Source: an uncultured Lachnospiraceae bacterium (GTDB lineage: Bacteria; Bacillota; Clostridia; Lachnospirales; Lachnospiraceae). Taken from it: a stretch of 21,546 nucleotides of DNA. The stretch lies in the NCBI GenBank assembly GCA_949051815.1, contig CARQVR010000060.1:1-21546 (forward strand), in the 5' to 3' direction. Below, piece after piece: positions 1 through 9,374 of the stretch. The number at the start of each line of letters is the position of its first letter. The stretch's first letter is position 1. The notes beneath the pieces were generated by a model. That model worked only from the letters and a program-made list of their open reading frames with translations. It had not been told where the DNA came from and ran no database searches. The translations under genes were made by a program, and so were the position numbers.

Positions 1-27
1 GAGTATATATAGTTCAGGAGGTAGTCT

Positions 28-387
28 ATGAAAGTCTCTTCAATGGATACCCATATGGGAAATATCTCTATCGATCAGGAAGTGATCGCGCAGTTTGCGG
101 GCAACGCGGCGATGGAGTGTTTCGGTGTGGTTGGCATGGCGAGCATGAGCGTCAGGGACGGGCTGGTTAAGCTCTTGAAAAAGGACAGCATGACGCGCGG
201 CATACAGGTTCTTTTGAACAACAATAAGCTCACCATCAATTTCCATATCATTGTTTCTTACGGCGTAAGTATTCTGGCAGTGGCGGATAATCTGATCGAC
301 AGTGTGAAATATAAAGTAGAAGAGTTTGCCGGGATAGAAGTGGAAAAAATCAATATTTTTGTAGAAGGTGTGAGAGTAATCGACTAG
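28..387 (+). CDS. Asp23/Gls24 family protein (YloU-like)
   Basis: 119-residue protein of the Asp23/Gls24 (YloU-like) envelope-stress family. It has the typical pattern: an opening GNISIDQEVIAQFAG segment, then GVVGMAS, then a beta-rich core ending in INIFVEGVRV. No signal peptide or membrane segment is seen, so it is predicted cytoplasmic. The start is the ATG at 28, with AGGAGG at 16-21, six bases upstream; an internal Met at residue 6 has no comparable site. It lies 16 bases before the DAK kinase gene, and this Asp23-DAK pairing is common in Firmicutes (yloU-yloV in Bacillus subtilis). The biochemical role of the small Asp23 protein is not established. Family assignment is firm; function is not. 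Confidence 0.9.
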   Translation: MKVSSMDTHMGNISIDQEVIAQFAGNAAMECFGVVGMASMSVRDGLVKLLKKDSMTRGIQVLLNNNKLTINFHIIVSYGVSILAVADNLIDSVKYKVEEFAGIEVEKINIFVEGVRVID

Positions 388-403
388 AGGGAGGATCAGA
401 GAA

Positions 404-2095
404 GTGGATTCAAATACGATAGATGCCGGCCTGATGGCCAGAATGTTTTTGGCCGGAGCGAAAAATCTTGAGAGCAAAAAGGAATGGATCAATGAGTTAA
501 ACGTGTTTCCCGTGCCGGACGGCGATACGGGCACGAATATGACGATGACGATTATGGCGGCAGCCAGAGAGGTGTCTGCCCTTTACGATATGGGGGATAT
601 CGACATGGTTTCCCTGTGTAAAGCGATCTCCTCCGGATCTCTCCGGGGAGCGAGGGGAAATTCGGGCGTTATTTTGTCACAGTTGTTCAGAGGCTTTACG
701 AAGGGCGTGAAGGAGTGTCAGGAAATCACGGTTCCCGTACTGGCCACAGCCTTCGAAAAGGCGGTGGAGACGGCTTACAAAGCGGTCATGAAGCCAAAGG
801 AAGGCACCATTCTCACCGTGGCTAAAGGAGGAGCGGTCAAGGCGAGAGAGCTTGCGGACGCGGGCGTTACGGATCTGTCTGGGTTTCTGGGACAGGTGAT
901 CGCCCATGCGGACGAGGTGCTCTTGCAGACGCCGGAACTTTTGCCGGTGTTAAAACAGGCGGGTGTGGTTGACTCTGGCGGTCAAGGACTGATGCAGGTG
1001 CTAAAGGGCGCTTATGACGCTTTTCTCGGAAAAGAGATCGACCTGACGGTGGATAAAAGTACCGTGGCAGCTTCCGGCAAAGCGTCCGGAGCGGCAGATT
1101 ATGAAGCGCAGGCGAATGCGGAAATCAGATTCGGTTACTGTACCGAGTTTATCATCATGTTAAACAAGGTGTTTAATATCAAGACGGAGATGGATTTTAA
1201 GGCGTATCTGGAGTCCATCGGGGATTCCATCGTAGTGGTTGCGGACGAGGACGTGGTAAAGGTGCACGTACATACCAACGATCCCGGTCTGGCGATTCAG
1301 AAGGCATTAAAGTACGGTGCGCTCTCCAATATGAAAATTGACAATATGCGGCTGGAGCATCAGGAAAAGCTCTTCCGGATGTCCAAACAGGAGGAAAAGC
1401 CTGTAAAAGAGGAGGACGATCTGCCGGGGCCGAAAAAAGATGTGGGCTTTATCGCGGTTTCCGTGGGAGACGGCATTGCGGAGATTTTCAAGGGTCTTGG
1501 CGTCGACTATATCATTGAGGGCGGACAGACCATGAATCCCAGCACGGAAGACATGCTGAAAGCGATTGATAAAGTGAATGCGGACACGATTTTTATTCTG
1601 CCGAATAACAAGAACATCATTCTGGCGGCCAATCAGGCGCAGTCGCTTGTAAAGGATAAGAAGATTGTGGTGATCCCTACAAAGACTGTCCCCCAGGGAA
1701 TTACGGCGGTGATCAACTATGTGCCGGGCTTATCTGCCGAGGAGAACGAGGAGACGATGGTCTCGGAGATGAAGGCGGTGGCTACGGGGCAGGTTACCTA
1801 CGCGGTGCGCGATACGAACATCGACGGGCAGGAGATCAGACAGGGCGACTTCATGGGACTTGGCGATCACGGCATTCTTTCTGTGGGAACGGCGATTTCC
1901 AACGTGGCGCTCCGTATGGTGGAAGCCATGATGAAAGAGGAGAAGGAACTGATCAGTATTTATTACGGTGAGGAGATCACGGAGGAAGACGCCGAAAAGC
2001 TGCGTAACCAGATCGGGGAGCAATATCCGGACTGTGATATTGAATTGCAGTATGGCGGACAGCCGATTTATTATTATATTATTTCGGCGGAATAA
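404..2095 (+). CDS. yloV: DAK/DhaL-domain kinase, YloV/FakA-type fatty acid kinase subunit
   Basis: 563 residues, normal for the YloV/FakA family. The N-terminal DhaL-type kinase domain (about residues 1-205) shows the metal/ATP-binding DGDTGTNM at 39-46, GARGNSG at 82-88 and DSGGQG at 190-195. A middle domain has YCTEF (C246) and HVHTNDPG (H288, H290), residues typical of this family and possible metal ligands. The C-terminal half (about 340-563) resembles the DAK1/DegV-like partner-binding domain. In characterised relatives FakA phosphorylates fatty acids presented by a DegV/FakB protein, feeding exogenous acyl chains into phospholipid synthesis; a DegV gene lies at 4359-5222. The start is GTG at 404, preceded by GGGAGG at 389-394; no better ATG exists nearby. 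Ends 10 bases before recG. Confidence 0.9.
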   Translation: MDSNTIDAGLMARMFLAGAKNLESKKEWINELNVFPVPDGDTGTNMTMTIMAAAREVSALYDMGDIDMVSLCKAISSGSLRGARGNSGVILSQLFRGFTKGVKECQEITVPVLATAFEKAVETAYKAVMKPKEGTILTVAKGGAVKARELADAGVTDLSGFLGQVIAHADEVLLQTPELLPVLKQAGVVDSGGQGLMQVLKGAYDAFLGKEIDLTVDKSTVAASGKASGAADYEAQANAEIRFGYCTEFIIMLNKVFNIKTEMDFKAYLESIGDSIVVVADEDVVKVHVHTNDPGLAIQKALKYGALSNMKIDNMRLEHQEKLFRMSKQEEKPVKEEDDLPGPKKDVGFIAVSVGDGIAEIFKGLGVDYIIEGGQTMNPSTEDMLKAIDKVNADTIFILPNNKNIILAANQAQSLVKDKKIVVIPTKTVPQGITAVINYVPGLSAEENEETMVSEMKAVATGQVTYAVRDTNIDGQEIRQGDFMGLGDHGILSVGTAISNVALRMVEAMMKEEKELISIYYGEEITEEDAEKLRNQIGEQYPDCDIELQYGGQPIYYYIISAE

Positions 2096-2105
2096 GCAGG
2101 CATTT

Positions 2106-4214
2106 ATGGATATCAGAACTTTGAAGGGCGTCGGTGAAAAAACCGCCGCCCTCTTTGAAAAATTACATGTAGATACGGCGGAAGAGCTGGTAACCTATTA
2201 CCCGGGAGATTACGAGCAGTTTGGGGTCCCGGTTTTACCGGAGCAGGCGCCTGACGGGGAGATTGCGGCGGTGGAGGGACGGCTTGCGGGCAATGTGGCG
2301 ACCAGACATGTGCGGGGGCTTTCCATTACCACCTTCGAGGTGTCCTGTGAAGGCGCCAGTCTGCATATGACATATTTTAACATGCCATATCTGAAAAACA
2401 GCCTGAAACGGGGACAGACTTATATATTCAGGGGATGTCTGCACCGCAGGAAAGACCGGTATGTGATGGAGCAGGCACGGATCTATAAGCCGGAGGAGTA
2501 CGGGAAGCTGACGGACTGTATGCAGCCGCGCTACGCCACCACGAAGGGGCTGACCAACAACGCCATCACAAAGGCGGTGAGACAGGCCATCCGGCTTGTG
2601 GATCTTTCGGAGGATCCGCTTCCGGAAAAGATCCGTGAGGCGGAAGGGTTTTTGTCCTTTCGGGAGGCGGTGGAGCAGATGCATTTCCCCACGGGACGGG
2701 AGACGCTTCTGGCAGCCAGAAGAAGGCTTGTCTTTGACGAGTTTTTCCGCTTTATACTGGTGCTTCGCAGGATGCGGGAGTCTAACGAGCGGATGAAAAG
2801 CGTCCGGCCCATGATTGAGGTGGCGCAGACAGAGCGGTTGATCGAGGCTTTGCCTTACCGGCTGACGAAGGCCCAGCAGAAGGTGTGGGGCGAAATTCAG
2901 GCGGACTTAACTTCCGAATATGCCATGAACCGGCTGGTGCAGGGGGATGTGGGGTCCGGCAAGACGATTCTGGCATTTCTTTCCCTTATCATGTGCGCGG
3001 CCAACGGTTTTCAGGGGGCAATGATGGCGCCCACGGAGGTTCTGGCCAGACAGCATTATGAAAGTCTGATGAAACTGAATCAGGATTACGGTCTGCAATT
3101 GCATCCTGTTTTATTGACCGGATCGGTCGGCGTCAGGGACAGACGGGAAATCTATGCGCAGATCGGGAGCGGGGAGGCGGATATCGTGATCGGCACCCAC
3201 GCGCTGATACAGGAGAAGGTGGCCTACAAAAATCTCTCTCTCGTCATCACGGACGAGCAGCACCGTTTCGGAGTCAGACAGCGGGAGACGCTTGCGGAGA
3301 AGGGCGGGGGGCTTTCCGAAGCGGACGGCGCAGCTTCCGTATCAGACAGCGGTTCCAGAGAGAAAGGGCAGGCCGTACATGTGCTTGTGATGAGCGCGAC
3401 GCCCATTCCGCGGACGCTGGCCATCATCCTGTATGGGGATCTGCACATTTCTGTGCTGGACGAGCTGCCGGCGGACAGACTGCCCATCAAAAACTGTGTG
3501 GTGAATACGTCCTACCGGAATACCGCCTATAAATTCATAGAAAAGGAAGTGGCGCTGGGCAGTCAGGTCTATGTGATCTGTCCCATGGTGGAAGAGGGGG
3601 AGGAGCAGGAGCTGGAGGACGTGGCTTCCTACGCGAAGAAGCTAAGGAGCGCGCTTTCCCCGGAGGTCCGTGTGGAGACGCTTCACGGCAGAATGCGTCC
3701 GGCGGAGAAAACCAGAATCATGGAGGCTTTTGAGGCGCATCATATAGATGTGCTGGTGTCCACCACGGTGATCGAGGTGGGGATCAATGTGCCAAACGCC
3801 ACGGTGATGCTTGTGGAGAACGCGGAGCGGTTCGGGCTTGCACAGCTTCACCAGCTAAGAGGTCGTGTGGGGCGCGGCGACAAGCAGTCCTACTGTATTT
3901 TTGTCAGCAAATCACAGCGGCCGGAAACGATGGAACGGTTAAAGATCCTGAATGAATCCAACGACGGTTTTTACATTGCGGGCAAGGATCTGGCTCTCCG
4001 GGGACCGGGAGATCTGTTCGGAATCAGACAAAGCGGGGATTTACAGTTTGCCCTTGGCGATATTTACCGTGACGCGGCAGTCCTTCAAAGCGCAAGCGAC
4101 TGGGCGGACAAGGTGCTTGCTGAGGATGCAGCGCTTGCCGGAGAAGAGTTTGCGTCGCTAAGAAGAGCGCTGACTCTGCATGAGATAAATGAGGTTGACT
4201 TTAGGAGTATCTGA
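2106..4214 (+). CDS. recG: ATP-dependent DNA helicase RecG
   Basis: 702-residue superfamily 2 helicase that remodels stalled forks and branched DNA. The N-terminal wedge/OB region (about 1-200) precedes the helicase core: Walker A GDVGSGKT at 280-287, DEQH box at 383-386, SATPIPRTLA after 430, then VIEVGINVPNAT and QLRGRVGRG in the second RecA-like domain, and GPGDLFGIRQSG near the C terminus. The start is ATG 2106 (MDIRTLKGVG), which matches the usual RecG N terminus; the frame is open further upstream but that would overlap the DAK gene by 128 bases. The ribosome site is weak (AGCAGG at 2095-2100), so coupling to the upstream gene is likely. Unusual: about 24 Gly/Ser/Glu-rich residues (about 401-424) inserted between the DEQH region and the SAT motif. 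Confidence 0.95.
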   Translation: MDIRTLKGVGEKTAALFEKLHVDTAEELVTYYPGDYEQFGVPVLPEQAPDGEIAAVEGRLAGNVATRHVRGLSITTFEVSCEGASLHMTYFNMPYLKNSLKRGQTYIFRGCLHRRKDRYVMEQARIYKPEEYGKLTDCMQPRYATTKGLTNNAITKAVRQAIRLVDLSEDPLPEKIREAEGFLSFREAVEQMHFPTGRETLLAARRRLVFDEFFRFILVLRRMRESNERMKSVRPMIEVAQTERLIEALPYRLTKAQQKVWGEIQADLTSEYAMNRLVQGDVGSGKTILAFLSLIMCAANGFQGAMMAPTEVLARQHYESLMKLNQDYGLQLHPVLLTGSVGVRDRREIYAQIGSGEADIVIGTHALIQEKVAYKNLSLVITDEQHRFGVRQRETLAEKGGGLSEADGAASVSDSGSREKGQAVHVLVMSATPIPRTLAIILYGDLHISVLDELPADRLPIKNCVVNTSYRNTAYKFIEKEVALGSQVYVICPMVEEGEEQELEDVASYAKKLRSALSPEVRVETLHGRMRPAEKTRIMEAFEAHHIDVLVSTTVIEVGINVPNATVMLVENAERFGLAQLHQLRGRVGRGDKQSYCIFVSKSQRPETMERLKILNESNDGFYIAGKDLALRGPGDLFGIRQSGDLQFALGDIYRDAAVLQSASDWADKVLAEDAALAGEEFASLRRALTLHEINEVDFRSI

Positions 4215-4227
4215 CGGTAAACTGAGG

Positions 4228-4248
4228 GAGAACAAAGCGAGAACAAAG
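4228..4248 (+). repeat. 11-bp tandem duplication after recG
   Basis: GAGAACAAAG occurs at 4228-4237 and again at 4239-4248 with one base between, a period of 11. It lies between the recG stop and the structured element that follows, and overlaps the first bases of its 5' arm. Probably a local slippage product. Confidence 0.6.
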
Positions 4249-4337
4249 TAAGAAGTACTTCTAAGACTCAGCAGTATAGACTGCCTCGCCAAGAAGTACT
4301 AAGTCTTACTTGAGAGAATGCAAAAAGCAGCATTCTC
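4246..4337 (+). repeat. Structured intergenic element, copy A (recG-degV)
   Basis: A 92-nt element with two hairpins. Lower stem: AAGTAAGA (4246-4253) pairs with TCTTACTT (4304-4311). An AAG bulge sits at 4301-4303. Upper stem: AGTACTTCT (4254-4262) pairs with AGAAGTACT (4292-4300). An internal loop follows (AAGACTCA 4263-4270 against CTCGCCA 4285-4291), capped by GCAGT-ATAG-ACTGC (4271-4284). After a 2-nt spacer, GAGAATGC (4314-4321) pairs with GCATTCTC (4330-4337) around an A-rich 8-nt loop. The same architecture with different stem sequences occurs at 17101-17193. No U-tract follows, so it is not a classical intrinsic terminator. It ends 21 bases before the degV start. Structured RNA or miniature mobile repeat; family not recognised. 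Confidence 0.8.
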
Positions 4338-4358
4338 CGAAATGGAAAGAGGATGATT

Positions 4359-5222
4359 ATGGGTAAAAAAATTGCAGTAGTGACAGACAGTAACAGCGGC
4401 ATTACGCAGTCTCAGGCGAAGGAGATGGGGCTTTATGTACTGCCTATGCCGTTTATGATCAATGAGGAGACTTTTTTCGAGGATATTACGCTGACGCAGG
4501 AGCAGTTTTACAAAAGGCTTGCAGAGAATGCGGACGTGATTACGAGCCAGCCAAGCCCCGAAGCGGTGATGAAGCTCTGGGACGAACTGCTTGAAACATA
4601 TGATGAGATCGTGCATATACCGATGTCCAGCGGTCTTAGCGGCTCCTGTCAGAGTGCGCGGATGCTTTCGGAAAATTATGACGGCAGGGTGCAGGTGGTC
4701 AACAACCAGCGGATCTCCGTGACCCAGAGACAGTCGGCGCTGGATGCGCTTACCCTGATCGAACGTGGGATGGACGCGGCGGCAGTCAGGGCGTTTCTGG
4801 AGGAGGATAAGTTTAACTCCAGCATCTATATTATGCTGGATACGCTGTATTATCTGAAAAAAGGAGGCAGAATCACGCCTGCGGCGGCGGCTCTTGGCAC
4901 GATTCTGCGCCTGAAACCTGTTTTGACGATTCAGGGCGAGAAGCTGGACGCCTTTGCCAAGGCGAGAACGGTCTCGCAGGGAAAGACGATCATGATGAAC
5001 GCGATCAGGGCTGACATGGAGAAACGCTTCGGGGGCGTTTCGGCAGACCGGATCTGGCTGCAGATCGCTTACACTTATGACAGAGAGGCGGCGGAACAGT
5101 TTCGGGAGCAGGTGCTTGTGGCATTTCCGGGATTTGACGTGCATATGGATCCGCTTTCCCTGAGCATTGCCTGTCATATCGGGCCGGGTTCTCTTGCGCT
5201 GGCCTGTTCCCAAAAAATTTAG
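4359..5222 (+). CDS. DegV family fatty-acid-binding protein (FakB-like)
   Basis: 287-residue DegV-family protein, normal length. It opens MGKKIAVVTDSNSGI, the conserved first strand and TDS motif. The central MSSGLSGSCQSA (about 89-100) matches the segment that contacts the bound fatty acid carboxylate, and YYLKKGGRI and the C-terminal HIGPGSLAL are family signatures. In known systems DegV/FakB proteins hold a fatty acid for phosphorylation by FakA; the candidate kinase is at 404-2095. ATG codons lie at 4353 and 4359. The later one is chosen because AAGAGG (4347-4352) then sits six bases upstream instead of abutting the start. The gene follows the structured element at 4246-4337, which may insulate or tune its expression relative to recG. 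Ligand specificity cannot be read from the sequence. Confidence 0.9.
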   Translation: MGKKIAVVTDSNSGITQSQAKEMGLYVLPMPFMINEETFFEDITLTQEQFYKRLAENADVITSQPSPEAVMKLWDELLETYDEIVHIPMSSGLSGSCQSARMLSENYDGRVQVVNNQRISVTQRQSALDALTLIERGMDAAAVRAFLEEDKFNSSIYIMLDTLYYLKKGGRITPAAAALGTILRLKPVLTIQGEKLDAFAKARTVSQGKTIMMNAIRADMEKRFGGVSADRIWLQIAYTYDREAAEQFREQVLVAFPGFDVHMDPLSLSIACHIGPGSLALACSQKI

Positions 5223-5254
5223 ATGTCTGCGGAAGCAGAAATGGAGAAAATAAA

Positions 5255-6730
5255 TTGCCAAGTGAAAATGAAACAGAACTGGGGCGTCAAAAAGAATATA
5301 TAGAAAAGTGCCGGGGTTATGTGTCGGCTTTTCAGGTTAAGCACGGGTGCGCGCCGAAAGCCTGCGTGGTGACCTTCGGCTGCCAGATGAACGCCAGAGA
5401 TTCCGAGAAAATGTGCGGTATTCTGGAAAACGCAGGTTATGCGCTCACGGACGCTGAGGAGGATGCGGATTTCGTTCTTTACAATACCTGTACCGTGCGG
5501 GATAACGCCAATCAGCGGGTATACGGGCGTCTTGGCTACTTAAACAGCCTGAAAAAGAAGAAGCCGCACTTAAAGATCGCGCTCTGCGGCTGTATGATGC
5601 AGGAGCAGTCTGTGATTGAAAAAATAAAGAAAAGTTATCGGTTTGTGGATTTGATCTTCGGTACCCACAATATTTTCCGGTTTGCCGAGCTGCTTGCAAG
5701 AATGACGGCGTCCGGAGAAATGGTTGTGGATATCTGGGAGGAGACAGACGAAATCGTGGAAAATCTGCCGGTAAAGCGTAAGTACAGCTATAAGTCCGGC
5801 GTTAATATTATGTTTGGCTGCAATAATTTTTGCAGCTATTGTATCGTGCCCTATGTGCGCGGGCGGGAGAGAAGCCGGGAACCGAAGGAGATTCTGCGGG
5901 AGATTGAGGCGCTTGTGGAAGACGGTGTGGCGGAAGTCATGCTGCTTGGACAGAATGTCAATTCCTACGGAAAAAATCTGGAAAATCCCATCACCTTCGC
6001 GGAACTCTTAATGGAAGTGGAGAAGATAGAGGGACTGCGGCGCATCCGCTTTATGACGTCCCATCCGAAGGATCTGTCCGACGAGCTGATCGAAGTGATG
6101 CAGCGTTCCACGAAGATATGCCGCCATCTGCATCTGCCCTTGCAGGCGGGGTCTGACCGTATTTTGCAGGCTATGAACAGGCGTTACACGAAGGCGCAGT
6201 ATCTGGCGCTGGTGGACAGGCTGAAACACGCCATTCCCGATATTGCGATCACGACGGATCTGATCGTGGGCTTTCCGGGGGAGACGCTTGCGGATGTGGA
6301 AGAGACGATTGACGTGGTGAGGAAGGTACAGTTTGACAACGCCTTTACGTTTATCTATTCTCCAAGGACGGGTACGCCCGCGGCGGCCATGGAAAATCAG
6401 GTGCCGGAGGAAGTGGTGCATGAGGGGTTTGACAAGCTTCTTGCCGTGGTGCAGGAGACGGCCAAAGAGAGAGCCGCGCTTTTGCAGGGAAAGGTTATGG
6501 AGGCCCTTGTGGAGGAAGTAAACGAACAGGATCCGGCCTTTGTCACCGGCCGGCTTGGCAATAACATGCTGGTACATTTTAAGGCGGACAGGCGGCTTGT
6601 CGGCAAGTTTGTCATGGTAGTGCTGGACACCTGTCACGGCTTTTATTATACGGGACGCATGGTTGACTGGTTGGGTCAAACCAAGCATACGAGATTAGGA
6701 AAGATGGTTGATAACCAATGGCTGAACTAA
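5255..6730 (+). CDS. miaB: tRNA-2-methylthio-N6-dimethylallyladenosine synthase MiaB
   Basis: 491-residue radical-SAM methylthiotransferase that converts i6A37 to ms2i6A37 in tRNAs reading UNN codons. The N-terminal UPF0004 domain supplies cysteines C43 (FGCQMN), C79 (NTCTVR) and C113 (CGCMMQ) for the second Fe-S cluster. The radical SAM motif CxxxCxxC is at C189, C193 and C196. LLGQNVNSYG and a C-terminal TRAM domain (about 425-480) complete the family pattern. The motif set favours MiaB over MtaB or RimO. The start is TTG 5255, with GGAG at 5243-5246; no in-frame ATG lies close. The gene overlaps mutS by 13 bases. Its substrate is made by MiaA, encoded downstream at 11576-12544. Confidence 0.95.
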   Translation: MPSENETELGRQKEYIEKCRGYVSAFQVKHGCAPKACVVTFGCQMNARDSEKMCGILENAGYALTDAEEDADFVLYNTCTVRDNANQRVYGRLGYLNSLKKKKPHLKIALCGCMMQEQSVIEKIKKSYRFVDLIFGTHNIFRFAELLARMTASGEMVVDIWEETDEIVENLPVKRKYSYKSGVNIMFGCNNFCSYCIVPYVRGRERSREPKEILREIEALVEDGVAEVMLLGQNVNSYGKNLENPITFAELLMEVEKIEGLRRIRFMTSHPKDLSDELIEVMQRSTKICRHLHLPLQAGSDRILQAMNRRYTKAQYLALVDRLKHAIPDIAITTDLIVGFPGETLADVEETIDVVRKVQFDNAFTFIYSPRTGTPAAAMENQVPEEVVHEGFDKLLAVVQETAKERAALLQGKVMEALVEEVNEQDPAFVTGRLGNNMLVHFKADRRLVGKFVMVVLDTCHGFYYTGRMVDWLGQTKHTRLGKMVDNQWLN

Positions 6731-9369
6731 CACCTATGATGCAGCAATACCTGGATACGAAGAAGGAGTATCAGGACTGCATTTTGTTTTACAGACTAGG
6801 GGATTTTTACGAAATGTTTTTCGAGGACGCGCTGACGGCCTCGAAAGAGCTGGAAATTACGCTGACAGGAAAAAACTGTGGACAGGAGGAGCGCGCGCCT
6901 ATGTGCGGCGTGCCCCATCATGCGGTGGAAAGCCACCTGAACAAACTTGTTTCCAAAGGGTATAAGGTGGCGATCTGCGAGCAGGTGGAGGACCCCAAAA
7001 GCGCAAAGGGCATCGTTAAGCGGGAAGTGATACGTGTGGTCACGCCCGGCACAAACCTGAATATTCAGGCGCTGGACGACAGTAAGAACAACTATCTGAT
7101 CTGCGTCACCTACTTTCCCGGAAAAATCGGGCTGTCGGTGGCGGATGTGACGACTGGGGACTATTATCTGACCGAAGTGGAGGATATCCGTAAGCTACAG
7201 GACGAGATCAACAAATACGCGCCCTCGGAGGTAATCTGCAACGAGCAGTTTTTTGTCAGCGGATATGACATTGAAGATATGAAAAACAGGCTGGGCGTGT
7301 CCGTCTATTCCCTGTCTCCCCACTATTTTGACGAGGAAGGCTGTAAAAAGACGCTGATGCGTCATTTCCGGGTAAATACGCTAAAAGGACTCGGTATTGA
7401 GGACTTTCCGGTGGGAATCACCGCGGCCGGGGCGCTGCTATTATACCTCTATGAGACGCAGAAGACGACTCTTTCCCATTTTACCCATATTTATCCGTAC
7501 CTGAGCAGCAAATACATGCTTTTGGACAGCTCTACAAGACGAAATCTGGAACTGCTAGAGACGCTTCGTGAGAAACAGAAAAAAGGGTCTCTTCTGGGCG
7601 TGCTTGACCGCACGAAAACGGCCCTTGGCGGACGGCTTCTGCGCAAGTACATAGAACAGCCGCTGATCGACAAAGCGCGGATCGAAAAACGGCTGGACGC
7701 GGTGGAGGCGCTTGGCAAAAGAAGCGTGGACAGGGAGGAAATGCGGGAGTATCTGCACGCCATTTACGATCTGGAGCGGCTTCTTGGCAAAGTGAGCTAT
7801 AAAACCGCGAATCCGAGAGATCTGATCGCGCTTCGCAATTCACTGGCGATGCTGCCTTCCCTGCGGACGGTGCTCGCCGATTTCGACGCGCCGCTGCTTC
7901 GGGAAATCCGGGAAAATATGGATCCGCTGCAGGATATTCATAAGCTGATCGACGATGCGATTATGGAGGAGCCGTCCATCGCCGTCAAGGAGGGCGGCAT
8001 TATCAGGGAAGGCTTCAACGAGACGATAGATTCCCTGAAAAAGGCAAAGACAGACGGGAAAAAATGGCTGGCGGAACTGGAGGAGGAGGACCGGGAACGC
8101 ACGGGTATTAAAAACCTGCGCATCAAACACAATAAGGTCTTCGGCTTTTATTTTGAGGTGACCAACTCTTACAGGGATCAGGTGCCGGAGGACTATGTGC
8201 GAAAGCAGACGCTGGCCAATGCGGAGCGGTATACCACGCCCCGCTTAAAGGAGCTGGAGGATTCCATTCTGAATGCGGAGGATAAACTCTTTACGCTGGA
8301 ATATGACCTGTTTTGTGAAATCAGGGAAGCCATAGCCGGTGAGGTGGAGCGGATCCAGAAAACCGCGCGGGCAGTTGCGAAACTGGATGTATTTACTTCT
8401 CTGGCCTTTGTGGCGGAGCAGAACCACTATGTGCGCCCTGCGCTCAACGAAAAGGGCGTGATCGACATTAAAGAGGGGCGGCATCCCGTGGTGGAGCAGA
8501 TGATCCGGAATGATATGTTTATCGCAAACGACACCCATCTGGATGATAAAAAGCATTGTATCGCGGTGATTACGGGACCGAATATGGCGGGAAAGTCCAC
8601 TTATATGCGTCAGGTGGCGCTTATTGTGCTGATGACCCAGATCGGTTCCTTTGTGCCCGCGAAAAGAGCGAATATCGGTATTGTGGACCGGATTTTCACG
8701 AGAGTGGGCGCTTCCGACGATCTGGCGAGTGGTCAGTCTACTTTTATGGTGGAAATGAATGAGGTAGCCAATATTTTGAGAAACGCCACGTCGGACAGCC
8801 TGCTGGTGCTCGATGAGATCGGACGCGGCACTTCCACCTTCGACGGCCTGAGTATCGCGTGGGCTGTGATCGAGCATATCAGCAACAGGCGGATTCTCGG
8901 GGCCAAGACGCTGTTTGCCACCCATTACCACGAGCTGACCGAGCTGGAAGGCAAAATGGACAACGTAAACAACTACTGCATCGCGGTCAAGGAGAAGGGC
9001 GACGATATCGTGTTCTTACGAAAGATCGTGAAGGGCGGGGCCGATAAGAGCTATGGCATTCAGGTGGCGAAACTGGCGGGTGTGCCGGATATGGTCATCG
9101 ACCGGGCCAAGGAGATCGTGGAGCAGTTAAGCGACAACGACATCACGGAAAAAGTGCAGAGCATAGAGATTGACAGGGGAAAGAGCGAGAAGAAAAAGAG
9201 CGTCAGGTACGACGAGGTGGATCTGGAGCAGATTTCCCTGTTTGACACGGTGACGGACGAGGACGTGATACAGGAATTGAAGGAGATCGACGTGAGCAAC
9301 CTGACGCCGGTGGATGCGCTGAATACATTGTACCGATTACAAAACCGATTGAAAAATAGGTGGGGATAA
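6718..9369 (+). CDS. mutS: DNA mismatch repair protein MutS
   Basis: 883-residue MutS1. The mismatch-recognition domain carries GDFYE, with the intercalating Phe30 and Glu32. The connector, lever and clamp domains follow, then the ATPase: Walker A GPNMAGKS at 620-627, Walker B LLVLDEIGRG with D699 and E700, and FATHYHEL downstream. Near the C terminus QISLF (838-842) matches the beta-clamp binding consensus, linking the protein to the replication fork. The start is ATG 6718 inside the last codons of miaB, with no strong ribosome site, so translational coupling is likely. It is followed by mutL after an 86-base gap. Complete, no missing motif seen. Confidence 0.97.
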   Translation: MAELTPMMQQYLDTKKEYQDCILFYRLGDFYEMFFEDALTASKELEITLTGKNCGQEERAPMCGVPHHAVESHLNKLVSKGYKVAICEQVEDPKSAKGIVKREVIRVVTPGTNLNIQALDDSKNNYLICVTYFPGKIGLSVADVTTGDYYLTEVEDIRKLQDEINKYAPSEVICNEQFFVSGYDIEDMKNRLGVSVYSLSPHYFDEEGCKKTLMRHFRVNTLKGLGIEDFPVGITAAGALLLYLYETQKTTLSHFTHIYPYLSSKYMLLDSSTRRNLELLETLREKQKKGSLLGVLDRTKTALGGRLLRKYIEQPLIDKARIEKRLDAVEALGKRSVDREEMREYLHAIYDLERLLGKVSYKTANPRDLIALRNSLAMLPSLRTVLADFDAPLLREIRENMDPLQDIHKLIDDAIMEEPSIAVKEGGIIREGFNETIDSLKKAKTDGKKWLAELEEEDRERTGIKNLRIKHNKVFGFYFEVTNSYRDQVPEDYVRKQTLANAERYTTPRLKELEDSILNAEDKLFTLEYDLFCEIREAIAGEVERIQKTARAVAKLDVFTSLAFVAEQNHYVRPALNEKGVIDIKEGRHPVVEQMIRNDMFIANDTHLDDKKHCIAVITGPNMAGKSTYMRQVALIVLMTQIGSFVPAKRANIGIVDRIFTRVGASDDLASGQSTFMVEMNEVANILRNATSDSLLVLDEIGRGTSTFDGLSIAWAVIEHISNRRILGAKTLFATHYHELTELEGKMDNVNNYCIAVKEKGDDIVFLRKIVKGGADKSYGIQVAKLAGVPDMVIDRAKEIVEQLSDNDITEKVQSIEIDRGKSEKKKSVRYDEVDLEQISLFDTVTDEDVIQELKEIDVSNLTPVDALNTLYRLQNRLKNRWG

Positions 9370-9374
9370 GAAAG

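Noticed and set aside
1968..2105. Upstream in-frame extension of recG
   Set aside because: It would overlap the DAK gene by 128 bases, and its residues (MRRSRRKTPK...) do not resemble RecG; ATG 2106 matches the family N terminus.
4314..4337. GAGAATGC hairpin as an intrinsic terminator of recG
   Set aside because: No T-run follows the stem, and an identical arrangement at 17168-17193 also lacks one.
4299..5261. 320-codon minus-strand frame opposite degV
   Set aside because: Arg/His-rich shadow of a clear DegV gene, typical of antisense frames in this composition; no motif or ribosome site.
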